A stretch of 64,000 nucleotides of DNA from Gordonia jacobaea (lineage in GTDB: Bacteria > Actinomycetota > Actinomycetes > Mycobacteriales > Mycobacteriaceae): contig NZ_LDTZ01000019.1 in NCBI RefSeq assembly GCF_001186365.1, positions 248,001-312,000 on the forward strand, given 5' to 3'. Position 1 is the stretch's first letter; every line of letters begins with the position of its first letter. The notes beneath the pieces were generated by a model, which was not told the DNA's origin, did no database searches, and saw only the letters and a program-made list of their open reading frames with translations. Positions 33,876 to 44,343 of this stretch are shown piece by piece. Both the position numbers and the translations under genes were made by a program.

Positions 33876-36800
33876 TCAGAACCCAACTGCGCGAATCTGT
33901 CCCGGCGACCAGAGCCCGTTGTGGACATCGGTCGTCACCGTGAGCTCTGCGGGCTTCTGCGGCACGAGCGGTGTGAGCCGCTGCAGCATGCCCCAGTCCT
34001 TGGCCCAGTCGTTGCGTAGATACGACGGCAACACCGTTGGGCGCATTTGGTTCTCGACGATGCCGAGCGGACCGCCCGCGGTCCCCGCCATCCAGCGCTG
34101 CGAATTGACCCGCTCGCCTTCACGGTCGGGCGAGATCCGCCACTCCGGTGTTTCCAGGACGCCGTTGTGCACCTGTGCGGGACGCTGACACGGGAATGCC
34201 AGTGCAGCCTCCCAGTCGATCATCACGGGAGCCTCGCTACCCACGAGGTCGTTGAGCGTGATCATCTTTGAGACACGAGGTGGAGTGACGGCAAGCCACT
34301 GATCGGAGTTGGTCGACGTGTCCTGCGCGAGCACGCGCACCACCGTCGCACCCTGCGGAGCACCGTCGAGCGGGAACCGCAGGTTGCGCCACGCAGGTGC
34401 ACCGCCGATATCCATCGGGGTCATGATCCCCGCAGGTGTCACCGAACCGTCAGGACCCACACGGCCGAACTGGAGGCGAACCTGCTGTCCCGAACGCGTG
34501 ACGGCGAGATCGTCGACGTATTCGATCTGTCCGGCAACCGACATCGTGATGAGCGGAGTATCGGAACCGCGCGCGGGTAGCTGATACCAATCCGAAGTCA
34601 GACTGCCTGTGCCCGACGGCGATCCGTACGTACCGAGCACCGGTGTGCGCTGCGGCGAAAGCCCGAATGGCAGTTTCACCTGGGAGCCGTTGACGCCGGT
34701 GGTCGACGTCGTTCCGCCTGCGGTGTCGCTCGACGGACTACTACCGTCGGTTCCGGTCTGTTCGGTCGCGTCCGATTGCGTTCGGTCGACCTCGGCCGAC
34801 GATGTCCCCGTTGACGAGTCCGATTCGGTGCCGTCGTCGGATAGATCAGATCCGACGCCGTTCGGGTCGAAGCCGGTCGCGTCGGCACCCGCAAGCGCAG
34901 CCCCCGGCGACGGGTTATTCTGTCCCGCAACACGTGCCGGCGCGAGCAGACCGGAATTGACGTCCTTCTCGACGAGCACCGCGTCGGCGAGCGCGCACGG
35001 CTCACCGCGTACCGCGGCAACATTCGAACTCAGCCACGACCACGAATTACGTTGTGTCCAATCCGCCTTCGCGAAGGAGACCAGCGTGAACAGCAGCATG
35101 ATCACCGACACGACGATGATCGACGGCGAGCGCAACCAGGCTGTCCACCGGTTCTTCGACACCCGCTCCTCGCCGCGTCGAACGTCGTCGGAGACGTAGT
35201 CGTCGCGGAAGTGTTGCCAGAGACCGAGAATGGTGAGCAGCACCGCGACAGTGAGGATGACCGCCCAGACAGGGATGCCCTTCACGTCGGGAACGGCGTC
35301 GCGCCAAGGAATTCCGTAGCTACCGACGTACCACCACTGGTTGCGTCCCGAGAAGGCCAGCGCCAGCACGTACGCACACGCCGCAGCGAAGAGTGTGCGG
35401 TTGCGTCGTCGACGCATCACCGCGCGGTCGACGCACACGGTTGCGACAGCGGCCAACGAGCCTGCGATGCAGGCATACACACCCATCTGGTGTGTCCATT
35501 TGGTCGGCAGGAACGCCATCATCACTGCGGTACCCGCGACCGTGGCAACCAACCGCCAGGTGGGAGCCGACGCAATGCCCGCCAGCCGTCGACGGTTGAG
35601 CAGCATGACCACCACGACGATCAGACACACGAACGTGATGAGCACACCGAATCGGCGCGCGATGCCGCCGTCGGCGGTGGGATTCATGAGCATGTAGTAG
35701 CGCATGCCCTCTTCCCACCACTTGTTGGTCGGACCGACGGCAGAGTTGACCCTGATGGCCTCGCGAATCGCAGCGAGTGTCTGGTCGGCGAAGATCTCGT
35801 AGAGCACGACGAGTCCCGACGCCAGAATCGGTATGAGGATGGGCCACAACCCGTCTCGTCGTCGTCTGATCATCAGACGCTTCAGCAGGGGTCGGATTCC
35901 CGCGATGAGCGGGATGGCAGCGATCACGCCTGTCGGGTGGATCGTGAGGGTGAACGCCGCGACCACGATCGCGAGCGTGAGCGGGAAGAATCTTCCGGTC
36001 GCTATCGCCCGCTCCACGAGCACCCATGCCAGCAGCGTGCCGACGGCGATGATCGGTTCCACGCGAAGCCCGTTGTTGAACGGCATCCACACCGCGAGGA
36101 ACACGAGGGCGGCCGCCCAGATCGCGGACTGCGACGTCCGGACCGCGTAGCCCAGTCGTGGGATGGCTGCGCGGCTGATCAGCCACCAGCCGACCACCGC
36201 GTAGAGGAAGGGCAACAGCCGCAGCCACGGCGTCGCCGTGCTCACCTCCATCCACAGCGAGAGGTACTGGTAGTGCCAACCGAACGGGTCTTGCGGCACA
36301 CCGAAGTACCGGTAGTAGTTGTCGAGGTATCCGGCGTTGCGGGCGACTCGTGCGACGGTGACCTGATACCCGTCGTCTGCCGTGTTGCCACCGACGAACA
36401 ACCAGATCAGCAGGACGAGCGTGACGAAGGCGTCGACCCAGCGCGGTCGCCACCAGCCCTGCGGGAAGAGCTTGTGGACGCCGCGTCCGTCACGGGCGTC
36501 GAGCACGGCCAGCGCGAGCATCGAGGCAATCGTCATGACGACGCCGATGACCAGGAGCCAGAACTTCAGCGTTGTCGGGGTCGACACGAAACGCGTGTCC
36601 AGTGTCGCGCGGAACGACAGGCCCTCCGTCGGCGCATCCTGCGGCAACTGCGAGTACACACCGATGATCTGCGGGCGTGCCGTCGCGTCTCGTAGGTCGA
36701 ATGACCCCAGACCGGTGTCCGTTGTCGAGAGGTTCTCGAATTTGCCTGCAGCGCCGTCGGTGTCGGCGTGGAAGACGACGCGACACCCGGGAGAGTTCTC

Positions 36801-37253
36801 TGCCGCGCTTCGAGGCGCACTGAGCAACACGATGTTTCGCTGCGTCAACTGCAACGAGTCGCGGGTGGCGCGGATGAAGAAGCCGACCTTGTTGGCATCG
36901 GCTCCGTTCCACGGCACCGTCGAGACGATCACGCCACCCGAGGCGGGCAGACTCTTGGCGAGCGAGCACGGGACGGACACGTCCATCGAGACCGGCGAGA
37001 ACGAGACGCTCGGCGCTGCCACGCTGCCGACCGAATTCTGTTGCGGCCAGGTCAGTTCCGTCTTGGTGTAATTGACCGGCAGGAACGGGGTCAGCAACGC
37101 GATGACGATGCCGATGAGCCCGGCGACCACCGCGACGATCTTCGCGATCCTGATCCGATCGGCCGATTTCGACGACACCGGTCCGCCCGTGCCCTTGTCG
37201 CTCGGCTTCTCGTCGCCGTTCCCCGTTGCGTTCACCGACGTCTCACTCATCAT
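33876..37253 (-). CDS. embB: Arabinosyltransferase, EmbA/EmbB-like
   Basis: A 1125-residue GT-C membrane glycosyltransferase that adds D-arabinofuranose from decaprenyl-phosphoarabinose to cell-wall arabinan; ethambutol targets this family. It has an amino-terminal helix, a periplasmic carbohydrate-binding-like domain, about a dozen further helices with the catalytic aspartate pair in GGNTADDGYQ (about residue 290), and a large C-terminal extracytoplasmic domain with FDPNGV, LPFGLSPQRTPVLG and AFPCQRP. A Ser/Thr/Asp-rich stretch of about 50 residues interrupts that domain. It overlaps embC by 11 bp. Choice of EmbB over EmbA is tentative. Confidence 0.85.
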   Translation of the reverse strand: MMSETSVNATGNGDEKPSDKGTGGPVSSKSADRIRIAKIVAVVAGLIGIVIALLTPFLPVNYTKTELTWPQQNSVGSVAAPSVSFSPVSMDVSVPCSLAKSLPASGGVIVSTVPWNGADANKVGFFIRATRDSLQLTQRNIVLLSAPRSAAENSPGCRVVFHADTDGAAGKFENLSTTDTGLGSFDLRDATARPQIIGVYSQLPQDAPTEGLSFRATLDTRFVSTPTTLKFWLLVIGVVMTIASMLALAVLDARDGRGVHKLFPQGWWRPRWVDAFVTLVLLIWLFVGGNTADDGYQVTVARVARNAGYLDNYYRYFGVPQDPFGWHYQYLSLWMEVSTATPWLRLLPFLYAVVGWWLISRAAIPRLGYAVRTSQSAIWAAALVFLAVWMPFNNGLRVEPIIAVGTLLAWVLVERAIATGRFFPLTLAIVVAAFTLTIHPTGVIAAIPLIAGIRPLLKRLMIRRRRDGLWPILIPILASGLVVLYEIFADQTLAAIREAIRVNSAVGPTNKWWEEGMRYYMLMNPTADGGIARRFGVLITFVCLIVVVVMLLNRRRLAGIASAPTWRLVATVAGTAVMMAFLPTKWTHQMGVYACIAGSLAAVATVCVDRAVMRRRRNRTLFAAACAYVLALAFSGRNQWWYVGSYGIPWRDAVPDVKGIPVWAVILTVAVLLTILGLWQHFRDDYVSDDVRRGEERVSKNRWTAWLRSPSIIVVSVIMLLFTLVSFAKADWTQRNSWSWLSSNVAAVRGEPCALADAVLVEKDVNSGLLAPARVAGQNNPSPGAALAGADATGFDPNGVGSDLSDDGTESDSSTGTSSAEVDRTQSDATEQTGTDGSSPSSDTAGGTTSTTGVNGSQVKLPFGLSPQRTPVLGTYGSPSGTGSLTSDWYQLPARGSDTPLITMSVAGQIEYVDDLAVTRSGQQVRLQFGRVGPDGSVTPAGIMTPMDIGGAPAWRNLRFPLDGAPQGATVVRVLAQDTSTNSDQWLAVTPPRVSKMITLNDLVGSEAPVMIDWEAALAFPCQRPAQVHNGVLETPEWRISPDREGERVNSQRWMAGTAGGPLGIVENQMRPTVLPSYLRNDWAKDWGMLQRLTPLVPQKPAELTVTTDVHNGLWSPGQIRAVGF

Positions 37254-40200
37254 CTTCTGGCACCACCTGCATTGCTCCGGGACGGCTCCAGCCCCACCTG
37301 GTCGACGTTCCGGTACTCACCGCTGCGGGCACCGCATCCGGCACCAACGGCGACAACCGTTGCAGGCTGCCCCAATCGCGGTACCAGTCGTTCTTCAGAT
37401 ACGTCGCCATCGTCGACGGCGTCGTCAGCGCTTCCGCCGTGGTGAGCAGTCCGCCGTTGACGGTGGCCATCCACGTCTTCGACTGCGAGTTCGCCACCGA
37501 CAGCTCCGGCAGGATTCGCCACTGCGGAATCTGGTTGACGCCGTTGGACGCATCCATCGGGTGCTGGCAGGGGAATGCCGCGCCGACCGCGAAGTCGACG
37601 AGCACCGGGTCCGACGATCCGACGACATCCTGCAGCGTCTTCAACTCGGGCGCGCGCGGCGGCGTCACCGCGAGCCACTGGTCGGGGTCGAGGTTGTTGT
37701 CGGTCGCGACGATCCGCATCGCGGTCGCACCGGCGGGTACCGACGACATCGGGATGCGCAGGTTGCGCCACGGCCGATTCGCCTTGCGGTCGGCGTCGAT
37801 CGGCTGCACGGAGGTACCGACCTGCTGGAACTTTCCGTCCTGCTCGACACCGAACTCCACCTGCAGCGACTGCCCGTATGTCGTGACCCCGTCGGGATCG
37901 GTCGAGGCGAGCGCGCCTGCCGCCGTGATGACGATCAGCGGCGACGAGTCGCGCGCGGGCAGTCGATACCAGTCGGTCGTCAGCGATGCCTGGCCGTCGG
38001 CTCCGTAACTGCCCATCACCGGGGTCGTCGCGGGGTCGAGTCCGAACGGCAACGCCGCGGTGCTGCCGTTGACCCCTTCCGGTCCACGCCCGCCCGTCGT
38101 CCCCGGTGCACCACCGGCGACGACGAAGGTCTTCGAGAGATCGGCCGAGGTGTTCTGCGTACCCGGCTTGATCGAATCCGCCTCCGGCGTGAGGTCGTCG
38201 GCGACACCCTGGGCCGAGAAGCCCCGTGCGGTGCCCTCCAACGCCTGTGACGGCGACGCGTTGTCGACCGGAGCGAGGCTCCCCTTGTTCGAATCGGGTT
38301 CGACGAGAACGTAATCGGCCATACCGCAGCCTCCGGTGACCGCGTGCACGTTGCCCTTCAGCACCGAGTAGGTGTCGGCGCGAGCCACGGCCGCCTTGGC
38401 GAACACGGCCAGCTCTGCGAGTAGGATGATCACCGCGATGACGGCAATGGGCGACGACGCGATGCCGGTTCGCCACCGGTTCGGCGGTTTGCCTGCGTCG
38501 TGGTGCAGTCCGGTGTCGGCGACGTAGTCGAGGCGCAGGTGCTGCCACACCGCGACGACGAGTGCAATCACCGCCAGCACCAGGAACATCGACGAGACCT
38601 GAAGTCCCGCAACCACTGGCGCCTTGTCGAACCACGAGATGCCGAAGTCGTACGACCACGGCCATGCGTTGTATCCGGCCGCCGCGGCCGCGCAGGCGAC
38701 GAGCAGGCCTGCGATCAGGATCGACAGGTTACGCGTATTACGTTGCGCCACCTGGCCGATCGCAACACAGGCGACCGCAGCGAGTGCCGCTGCGAGGCCC
38801 GCGAAGATACCGAACTGGATGGTCCACTTGGTCGGGGTGAGCGAGAGCAGTCCGATCGTGATCAGTACCGCCCCTGTGATGCGCCAGACCGGTCCGCTGT
38901 CGACCCCACGGATCTGCTTGCGCCGCAGCATGATCGCGAGAACCACGAACAGCGAGACCAGCAGCAAGAGCACCGGCACCCTTCGCACCAGCGAGCCGTC
39001 GCGCGTGTTGACCGCGAGGAAGTAGTACCGCAACAGTTCCTGGTACCAGGCCAGCGTCGGCCCGACGGTGTAGCGCACCCGTATCGCCTCGAACACCGAC
39101 GCGAGCGTCTGGTCGCGGAACACGATGATCACCACGATGGCCGGAGCCGCCAACAGCGGAAGCAGAAGAGAGGCAAGGCCCGACTCGCGGCGTCGTCGAA
39201 CAAGGAGCTTGAGCATCGGCCGCGCACCGGTGATCAGGAGTGCCACCGCGATGACACCCGTCGGCGCGGTCGCAAGGGTCAGAGCGGCTGCGAAGGCCGC
39301 TCCCGCGGCAGGCAACATGCGCCGGGTCGCGATGGCCTGCTCGACGCCCCACCAGGTCAGCAGACTGCCGAGCACCACGACGCCCTCGCTGCGCAGGCCC
39401 GAGGCCATCGGCAGCCAGAATGCGAGAAAGACCGCGGCGCCGGTCACCATCGCCCACTGCGACGTGCGGATGGCACGTCCCAGACGCGGGAGCAGCACCC
39501 GACTGAGGATGAACCAGCTCACCAGCCCGATCACCAACGACGGGATGCGCATCCACACACCCGTCGCCGACACCGCCGACCAGTGTGCGAGGAAGTCGTA
39601 ATACCAGTCGAACGGCGCCTCGGGGATGCCGTAGAAGCGGTAGTAGTTGGCCAGGTAGCCCGCGTGCTCCGCGTTCCGGCCCATGTTGAGGATGTAGCCG
39701 TCGTCGGACGAGCCTGCTCCGAGGAAATGCCAGATGAGCAGGATCGCGGTCACCGCGATATCGGTGGCGCGCGGACGAATCAGCTCCAACCACCGCACCC
39801 GACCGACTCGCCGGTGGTAGCCGTAGATGCGGTCGAGTTGAGCAAGCGCACCGAGTGCGACGATCGCCGCCAGGACGCCGACGATCATCACGAGCCATTT
39901 GATGATCGACGGACTCGAATCGAACCGATCGTCGACGACGATGCGCGCCGACAAACCGGGCGTCGAGGTGATCGTCGACGTCGGGATGTCGGTGAACAGG
40001 CCTGCCACCTGCGGACGGTCGGCTTCCGGCGCCATCTGTACCGGTCCGAGTCCCACAAAGCGTGCGCCCGAACCCGCCGCCGACGAGAAGATGTGGAGCT
40101 GCGTGCACCGATCCGACGCGACGTCGGCGCGCGGGGCAGACGCGACCGTGTCGCCACGCATCGTCACCGTCACCGTGTTCGCGTCTGCCGTCACGTTCAG

Positions 40201-40572
40201 CGCCGATGTCCGCTGGTTCTTCGCAGCGGGCGGCATCGTCGTGAGGATCGTCGACGACGCATCGGCCGGCGCAGACCGCAGGAGCGAACACGGAATGGTG
40301 ACGTCGAGATCCTGCGCCATCTGGGCGACGAGCGGAGAGGTGATGTCGGCGTTTGCCGCACCGAGCTGCTGACCCTGCGGCCACGTGATGGTTGCCGTCG
40401 TCGTGGTCACCGGGAGGAAAGGCGTGAGCACAGCCGCAACAATCGCGATCACACCCGCCACGACGGCAACGATTGACGTCGACCCAGGTGAGAGGCGTCG
40501 TGCGCGGCCATTGGGGTCGTCGGATCGACGGTTGGGCAGCGTTGCTGTCGTCTTCTCCGGCGATTCGGTCAC
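37243..40572 (-). CDS. embC: Arabinosyltransferase, EmbC-like
   Basis: A 1109-residue paralogue of the downstream Emb protein, with the same order of domains. The catalytic pair is in [16 protein letters not shown] and is followed by [22 protein letters not shown] split over the next loop. C-terminal landmarks include [32 protein letters not shown] and FPCQHP. The GTG at 40572 gives MTESPEK. It is first in a two-gene unit. In M. tuberculosis the order is embC-embA-embB next to aftA and ubiA, whereas here no aftA lies upstream and only two genes exist. C-type identity is by resemblance only. Confidence 0.85.
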   Translation of the reverse strand: MTESPEKTTATLPNRRSDDPNGRARRLSPGSTSIVAVVAGVIAIVAAVLTPFLPVTTTTATITWPQGQQLGAANADITSPLVAQMAQDLDVTIPCSLLRSAPADASSTILTTMPPAAKNQRTSALNVTADANTVTVTMRGDTVASAPRADVASDRCTQLHIFSSAAGSGARFVGLGPVQMAPEADRPQVAGLFTDIPTSTITSTPGLSARIVVDDRFDSSPSIIKWLVMIVGVLAAIVALGALAQLDRIYGYHRRVGRVRWLELIRPRATDIAVTAILLIWHFLGAGSSDDGYILNMGRNAEHAGYLANYYRFYGIPEAPFDWYYDFLAHWSAVSATGVWMRIPSLVIGLVSWFILSRVLLPRLGRAIRTSQWAMVTGAAVFLAFWLPMASGLRSEGVVVLGSLLTWWGVEQAIATRRMLPAAGAAFAAALTLATAPTGVIAVALLITGARPMLKLLVRRRRESGLASLLLPLLAAPAIVVIIVFRDQTLASVFEAIRVRYTVGPTLAWYQELLRYYFLAVNTRDGSLVRRVPVLLLLVSLFVVLAIMLRRKQIRGVDSGPVWRITGAVLITIGLLSLTPTKWTIQFGIFAGLAAALAAVACVAIGQVAQRNTRNLSILIAGLLVACAAAAAGYNAWPWSYDFGISWFDKAPVVAGLQVSSMFLVLAVIALVVAVWQHLRLDYVADTGLHHDAGKPPNRWRTGIASSPIAVIAVIILLAELAVFAKAAVARADTYSVLKGNVHAVTGGCGMADYVLVEPDSNKGSLAPVDNASPSQALEGTARGFSAQGVADDLTPEADSIKPGTQNTSADLSKTFVVAGGAPGTTGGRGPEGVNGSTAALPFGLDPATTPVMGSYGADGQASLTTDWYRLPARDSSPLIVITAAGALASTDPDGVTTYGQSLQVEFGVEQDGKFQQVGTSVQPIDADRKANRPWRNLRIPMSSVPAGATAMRIVATDNNLDPDQWLAVTPPRAPELKTLQDVVGSSDPVLVDFAVGAAFPCQHPMDASNGVNQIPQWRILPELSVANSQSKTWMATVNGGLLTTAEALTTPSTMATYLKNDWYRDWGSLQRLSPLVPDAVPAAVSTGTSTRWGWSRPGAMQVVPEDDE

Positions 40573-40631
40573 ACGCGAATGCTAGTCAGGTTGCCTGTGA
40601 CAAAACCAAGTCGGTCCCCTTTCGGCCTGGC

Positions 40632-40706
40632 GTGTCACGCGACACAGTCGCATGCGCATCCGGCAATACGTCGGCACGCTGGATGTAGTGAGGTGCCCGC
40701 GGCACC
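40632..40706. promoter_or_regulatory. Two small palindromes in emb/adh divergent region
   Basis: GTGTCACGCGACAC (40632-40645) and GGTGCCCGCGGCACC (40692-40706) are palindromic, with perfect five- and six-base arms. Both lie in the 177-bp gap between the emb unit and the alcohol dehydrogenase gene. The first could be an operator; the second lies where it would form a hairpin in the adh 5' untranslated region. Confidence 0.35.
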
Positions 40707-40749
40707 GGCAGATCGTCGTGGATTCCGCGGACGCCGGATAGGGAACACA

Positions 40750-41799
40750 GTGACGACGACCGTCAATGCTTTCTGGGCAACAGCTCCTGATGCGCCACTA
40801 TCGAAGACCACCATCGAGCGCAGGGACCTCGGCCCGAAGGATGTCCTGATCGACATCGCCTTCGCCGGGATCTGCCACTCCGACATCCATACCGCCCGCA
40901 ACGAATGGGGCGGCACCACCTACCCCGTCGTGCCAGGACACGAGATCGCCGGAACGGTCGCCGCTGTCGGCGATGAGGTGACCAGGCACAAGGTCGGCGA
41001 TCGCGTCGGCGTCGGCTGCTTCGTCGACTCGTGCGGTGAATGTGCCGCGTGCAAGAACGGCGACGAGCAGTACTGCACCACGGGTGTCGTGCAGACCTAC
41101 AACTCCAAGACCTACGAGGGCGAGTTCACCCACGGCGGGTACTCACAACAGGTCGTGGTGACCGAGGACTTCGTGCTGAAGATCCCCGAGGGCGTCGACC
41201 TCGACGTCGCTGCACCGCTGCTGTGCGCGGGCATCACGCTGTATGCACCGTTGAAGCACTGGGGAGCGGGCCCGGGCAAGAAGGTCGCCATCATCGGTCT
41301 GGGCGGCCTCGGACACATCGGCGTCAAGATCGCGCACGCGTTGGGCGCAGAGGTGACCGTCTTGAGTCAGACGCTGTCCAAGAAGGAGGACGGCGAACGC
41401 TTCGGCGCCGATCACTACTACGCGACGAAGGATCGTGAGACCTTCCGGACCCTGCGCGGGGAGTTCGATCTCATCATCAACACCGTGTCGGTCAACCTCG
41501 ACCTCGACGACTACCTCGGACTGCTGGCCATCGACGGCACCCTTGTCGAGCTGGGGGTTCCGGAGCATCCGCTCGAGATCAAGGCATTCTCGCTACTGGC
41601 TAACCGACGTTCGATCGCCGGATCGATGGTCGGAGGCATTCCCGCCACCCAGGAGATGCTCGACTTCTGCGCGGAACACGGCATCGGAGCAGAGATCGAG
41701 AAGATCAGCGCCGACGAGATCAACGCCGCCTATGACCGCGTCGTCGGAAGCGACGTGCGGTATCGATTCGTGATCGACACCGCGACTCTCGCCGACTGA
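40750..41799 (+). CDS. NADP-dependent alcohol dehydrogenase (AdhC/cinnamyl type)
   Basis: A 349-residue zinc alcohol dehydrogenase. Catalytic zinc ligands are in GICHSDIH and GHEIAG, four structural zinc cysteines are in [15 protein letters not shown], and the cofactor loop is GLGGLGHIG. The cinnamyl alcohol dehydrogenase subgroup usually reduces aldehydes with NADPH; mycobacterial AdhC is a well-known relative. The GTG at 40750 has AGGGA upstream, and the longer in-frame sequence is not family-like. A long hairpin follows 18 bases after the stop. Confidence 0.88.
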   Translation: MTTTVNAFWATAPDAPLSKTTIERRDLGPKDVLIDIAFAGICHSDIHTARNEWGGTTYPVVPGHEIAGTVAAVGDEVTRHKVGDRVGVGCFVDSCGECAACKNGDEQYCTTGVVQTYNSKTYEGEFTHGGYSQQVVVTEDFVLKIPEGVDLDVAAPLLCAGITLYAPLKHWGAGPGKKVAIIGLGGLGHIGVKIAHALGAEVTVLSQTLSKKEDGERFGADHYYATKDRETFRTLRGEFDLIINTVSVNLDLDDYLGLLAIDGTLVELGVPEHPLEIKAFSLLANRRSIAGSMVGGIPATQEMLDFCAEHGIGAEIEKISADEINAAYDRVVGSDVRYRFVIDTATLAD

Positions 41800-41817
41800 C
41801 CCCGAGCATCGACCGGG

Positions 41818-41898
41818 TACGTACACAACTCGGTCGTCAGCGCGAGGCCACGACAATAATTTCGATGGCCTCGCGCTGAGGTCGCAGTTGTGTACGTA
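41818..41898. repeat. 81-bp two-tier inverted repeat after adh gene
   Basis: Outer arms TACGTACACAACT (41818-41830) and AGTTGTGTACGTA (41886-41898) are exact complements. Inner arms TCAGCGCGAGGCCA (41837-41850) and TGGCCTCGCGCTGA (41866-41879) are also exact. A 6/6 internal loop separates the tiers, and the apical loop is 15 bases. It lies 18 bases after the adh stop and could act as a terminator, a REP-type element or a small mobile repeat. Confidence 0.85.
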
Positions 41899-41937
41899 TA
41901 GCGGGCGCCATGGCATGTGCTGTGGAACCGTTGACAC

Positions 41938-42810
41938 ATGAGCGACCCCGAGTTCGATGTGAACAAGCTCTTCCCGGGCAAGTTCTTCATCAGCACAACG
42001 CTCGACGTGCTCGAGTCCAAGAAGAAAATGACCGGCCATCTGCGGCGCCGTTTCATCCAACGCGCCGCGATGGCCGGCATCATCATCGCGATCTTCTACG
42101 TCATCAACTACACGATCGTCGCCGCGTTCGACACGATGACCGATCCGCCCGGGCAACTGCACGCGGTCGGCAAACTCATCGGAGCGCTGGCCTTCGGCTG
42201 GGCGCTGGTGTTCATCTACTACACCAAGTCCGAGCTACTCACCTCGAACATGATGATCGTCTCGGTCGGCGCCTACTACCGACGGGTGACGCCGGTCCTG
42301 ATCATGCGCATCCTGCTGTTCTGCTATCTCGGCAACATCCTCGGCGGCCTGCTGATCGCCGTGATGCTGCGCGGCACAACGCTTCTCGACGGCCCTGTAC
42401 TCAACGCGATGGTGCACGCGGTCGACGTCAAGACCGGCTACCTCAGTAACGGATTCAGCGGATGGCTCGACCTGTTCATCCGAGCCGTGCTGTGCAATTT
42501 CATGATCAACCTCGCGATGTTGCTCGTCTACAACGGTTACCTGACCGAGGACATCGCGAAATGCATGGCGATGATCACCGCCGTCTTCGTCTTCGCGTTT
42601 CTTGATTTCGAGCACTCCGTGGCCAACACAGTGCTCTTCATGATCGTCGGCTTCCAACACGACATGCCAATAGGTTTGGTGTTCGGCAATCTCGGCACGG
42701 TGCTGCTGGGAAACTTCGTCGGAGGCGGAATTCTCATCGGCTTCTACTACGCGTGGGTCAACGACGAGCGCGACACCCATCTGGTGCACCTCCGACGACA
42801 CCGGCATTGA
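41938..42810 (+). CDS. Formate/nitrite transporter (FNT) family channel
   Basis: A 290-residue membrane protein with six main hydrophobic segments and FNT marks: KSELLTSNMM in the second-helix hairpin position, DFEHSVANTVLF in the fifth and GNFVGGGILIGFYYAW in the last. Members conduct formate, nitrite, hydrosulfide or short monocarboxylates. The canonical hairpin text is somewhat altered (YTKSELLTS), so the substrate is uncertain. No formate or nitrite enzyme is adjacent. Confidence 0.82.
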   Translation: MSDPEFDVNKLFPGKFFISTTLDVLESKKKMTGHLRRRFIQRAAMAGIIIAIFYVINYTIVAAFDTMTDPPGQLHAVGKLIGALAFGWALVFIYYTKSELLTSNMMIVSVGAYYRRVTPVLIMRILLFCYLGNILGGLLIAVMLRGTTLLDGPVLNAMVHAVDVKTGYLSNGFSGWLDLFIRAVLCNFMINLAMLLVYNGYLTEDIAKCMAMITAVFVFAFLDFEHSVANTVLFMIVGFQHDMPIGLVFGNLGTVLLGNFVGGGILIGFYYAWVNDERDTHLVHLRRHRH

Positions 42811-43038
42811 GCCGACGCGTCCCCACCCGCGGCGCACCAACCGGTGCCCAGCCGAGATGGGTCATTTGTCCGACATTGCGATTGGATCACGACGCGGTCG
42901 GCGATGAGCTTTGCCGCTGGTCCCCGGTCGTACGTTGACTCGGGGCCTTGCGGATGCGTCGAAGAATCGACCTTCCTTCCATGAAGCAGTCGTGGAACAT
43001 CCAAGGGGGATCAGGGCCCGCTATCGGAGGAGTTTCAC

Positions 43039-43311
43039 GTGATCGGAACAATCATCAGCGCCATCATCGTCGGCCTGATCATCGGCGCACTCGCACGACT
43101 TGTCATGCCGGGCCAGCAGAACATCGGCATCATCATGACCATCGTTCTCGGCGTCCTGGGGTCGCTCATCGGATCGTGGCTGACCTACCAGTTCGGGTAC
43201 AGCAACGCCAACGGCGGCTGGGAGGTCATCCCGTTCATCGTCGGCATCGTCGTGGCGATCGTGTTGATCGCCGCATACCTCTCGCTCCGAGGGCGCACCG
43301 TACGCCAGTAG
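43039..43311 (+). CDS. GlsB/YeaQ/YmgE-family stress membrane protein
   Basis: A 90-residue protein with three hydrophobic helices and glycine zippers (GLIIGALARLVMPGQQNIG, GVLGSLIGSWL), diagnostic of this transglycosylase-associated family. These proteins are often induced by envelope or general stress. The GTG at 43039 has a strong GGAGGAG. A perfect 16-bp stem terminator follows the gene. The upstream gap of 228 bp holds no ORF I can support. Confidence 0.88.
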   Translation: MIGTIISAIIVGLIIGALARLVMPGQQNIGIIMTIVLGVLGSLIGSWLTYQFGYSNANGGWEVIPFIVGIVVAIVLIAAYLSLRGRTVRQ

Positions 43312-43321
43312 CACCGTCACG

Positions 43322-43359
43322 ACTGTGGCCGGGAAGCACGGGGGCTTCCCGGCCACAGT
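43322..43359 (+). terminator. Strong hairpin terminator
   Basis: ACTGTGGCCGGGAAGC pairs perfectly with GCTTCCCGGCCACAGT (16 bp) around a six-base loop, beginning 11 bases after the GlsB-like stop. There is only a short U-containing tail. Confidence 0.85.
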
Positions 43360-43463
43360 TGTATTCGCCCGCCGTAATCACCGCCGCGACAGCCACTTGC
43401 GAACGAATCCACTTGTGATCGCCGTGGGCACAATGATCGTCTGTGGGACGAGTACGTCACACT

Positions 43464-44297
43464 ATGGTGTGCATGGGTTTTCACGTCGCACTGCCCAACG
43501 ACGGCAGCATCGAGCAGCTCACCGAACTCGCGACCGCGGCTGAGAACCTCGGCTTCGACGGAGTATGGCTGGCCGAGCACGTCCTGCCACCGATCAAGCA
43601 TCCCGATCCGGCGTATGCCGCCGAGTACGACCCACTGGTGCTGCTCGGGTTCATCGCCGCACACACGACCACCGTGCGTGTGGGCACCTCCATACTCGTT
43701 CTCCCCCTGCGGAATCCGTTCGTTGTCGCGAAGCAGGCCGCGACCGTCGACGCGCTGAGCGACGGGCGGCTGGAACTCGGGGTCGGCGTCGGGTGGGACG
43801 CAGACGAATTCACTGCCGTGGGAGCGCAATTCCACGATCGTGGGCACCGCACCGACGAGGCGATCGGCGTGCTGCGCCACCTGTGGGCAGGCAACACCGA
43901 CGGACTGTTGGGCGAGCACTACAGCTTCGGCGGCGGGTATCCCACTCCGGTACGCCCACAGGGCATTCCGATCACGATCGGCGGGCACTCCACTGCTGCG
44001 GTGAATCGTGCTGCACGCCTTGGTGATCGTTGGCAGTCGATCTACTTCAACAACTCGGGCACCGACCCGGCGACGTTCCGTGCGATAGCAGCCGATCTCA
44101 AACGTCGTACCGAGGGTCGCGTCACGACGGCGATCAAACGCTTCGTCCGCACCGCCGACCAGGTCGACGCATTGGTCGACGAACTCGACACGTGGCGTCG
44201 CGCCGGGGCCGACGACGTCGTCGTCTGGTTCGGCGAACCTGCGGTATTCGGCCCTCTCCAAGAACGTTTCGCACGCAAGGCACAGGTCAACACGTGA
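43464..44297 (+). CDS. LLM-class F420-dependent oxidoreductase
   Basis: A 277-residue TIM-barrel protein of the luciferase-like group: GFHVALPNDG at the start, AENLGFDGVWLAEHV, VGTSILVLPLRNPF and LGVGVGWDADEF. The subgroup common in mycolate actinobacteria binds F420 rather than FMN. The reaction and substrate are unknown. ATGs at 43464 and 43473 are both possible; the first has a purine-rich GGACGAG upstream. Confidence 0.8.
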   Translation: MVCMGFHVALPNDGSIEQLTELATAAENLGFDGVWLAEHVLPPIKHPDPAYAAEYDPLVLLGFIAAHTTTVRVGTSILVLPLRNPFVVAKQAATVDALSDGRLELGVGVGWDADEFTAVGAQFHDRGHRTDEAIGVLRHLWAGNTDGLLGEHYSFGGGYPTPVRPQGIPITIGGHSTAAVNRAARLGDRWQSIYFNNSGTDPATFRAIAADLKRRTEGRVTTAIKRFVRTADQVDALVDELDTWRRAGADDVVVWFGEPAVFGPLQERFARKAQVNT

Positions 44298-44343
44298 AGA
44301 CCCACGCTGGCGCAACAACCACCGATGCGGGCACAGTGGTGAC

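Noticed and set aside
35052..36695. 547-codon open frame on the plus strand opposite embB
   Set aside because: It is the antisense shadow of a clear arabinosyltransferase gene in high-GC DNA; its Arg/His/Asp-rich product matches no fold, and the codon pattern follows the real frame.
38500..40476. 658-codon open frame on the plus strand opposite embC
   Set aside because: It is an antisense shadow of embC with the same low-complexity Arg/Asp/His composition and no start context.
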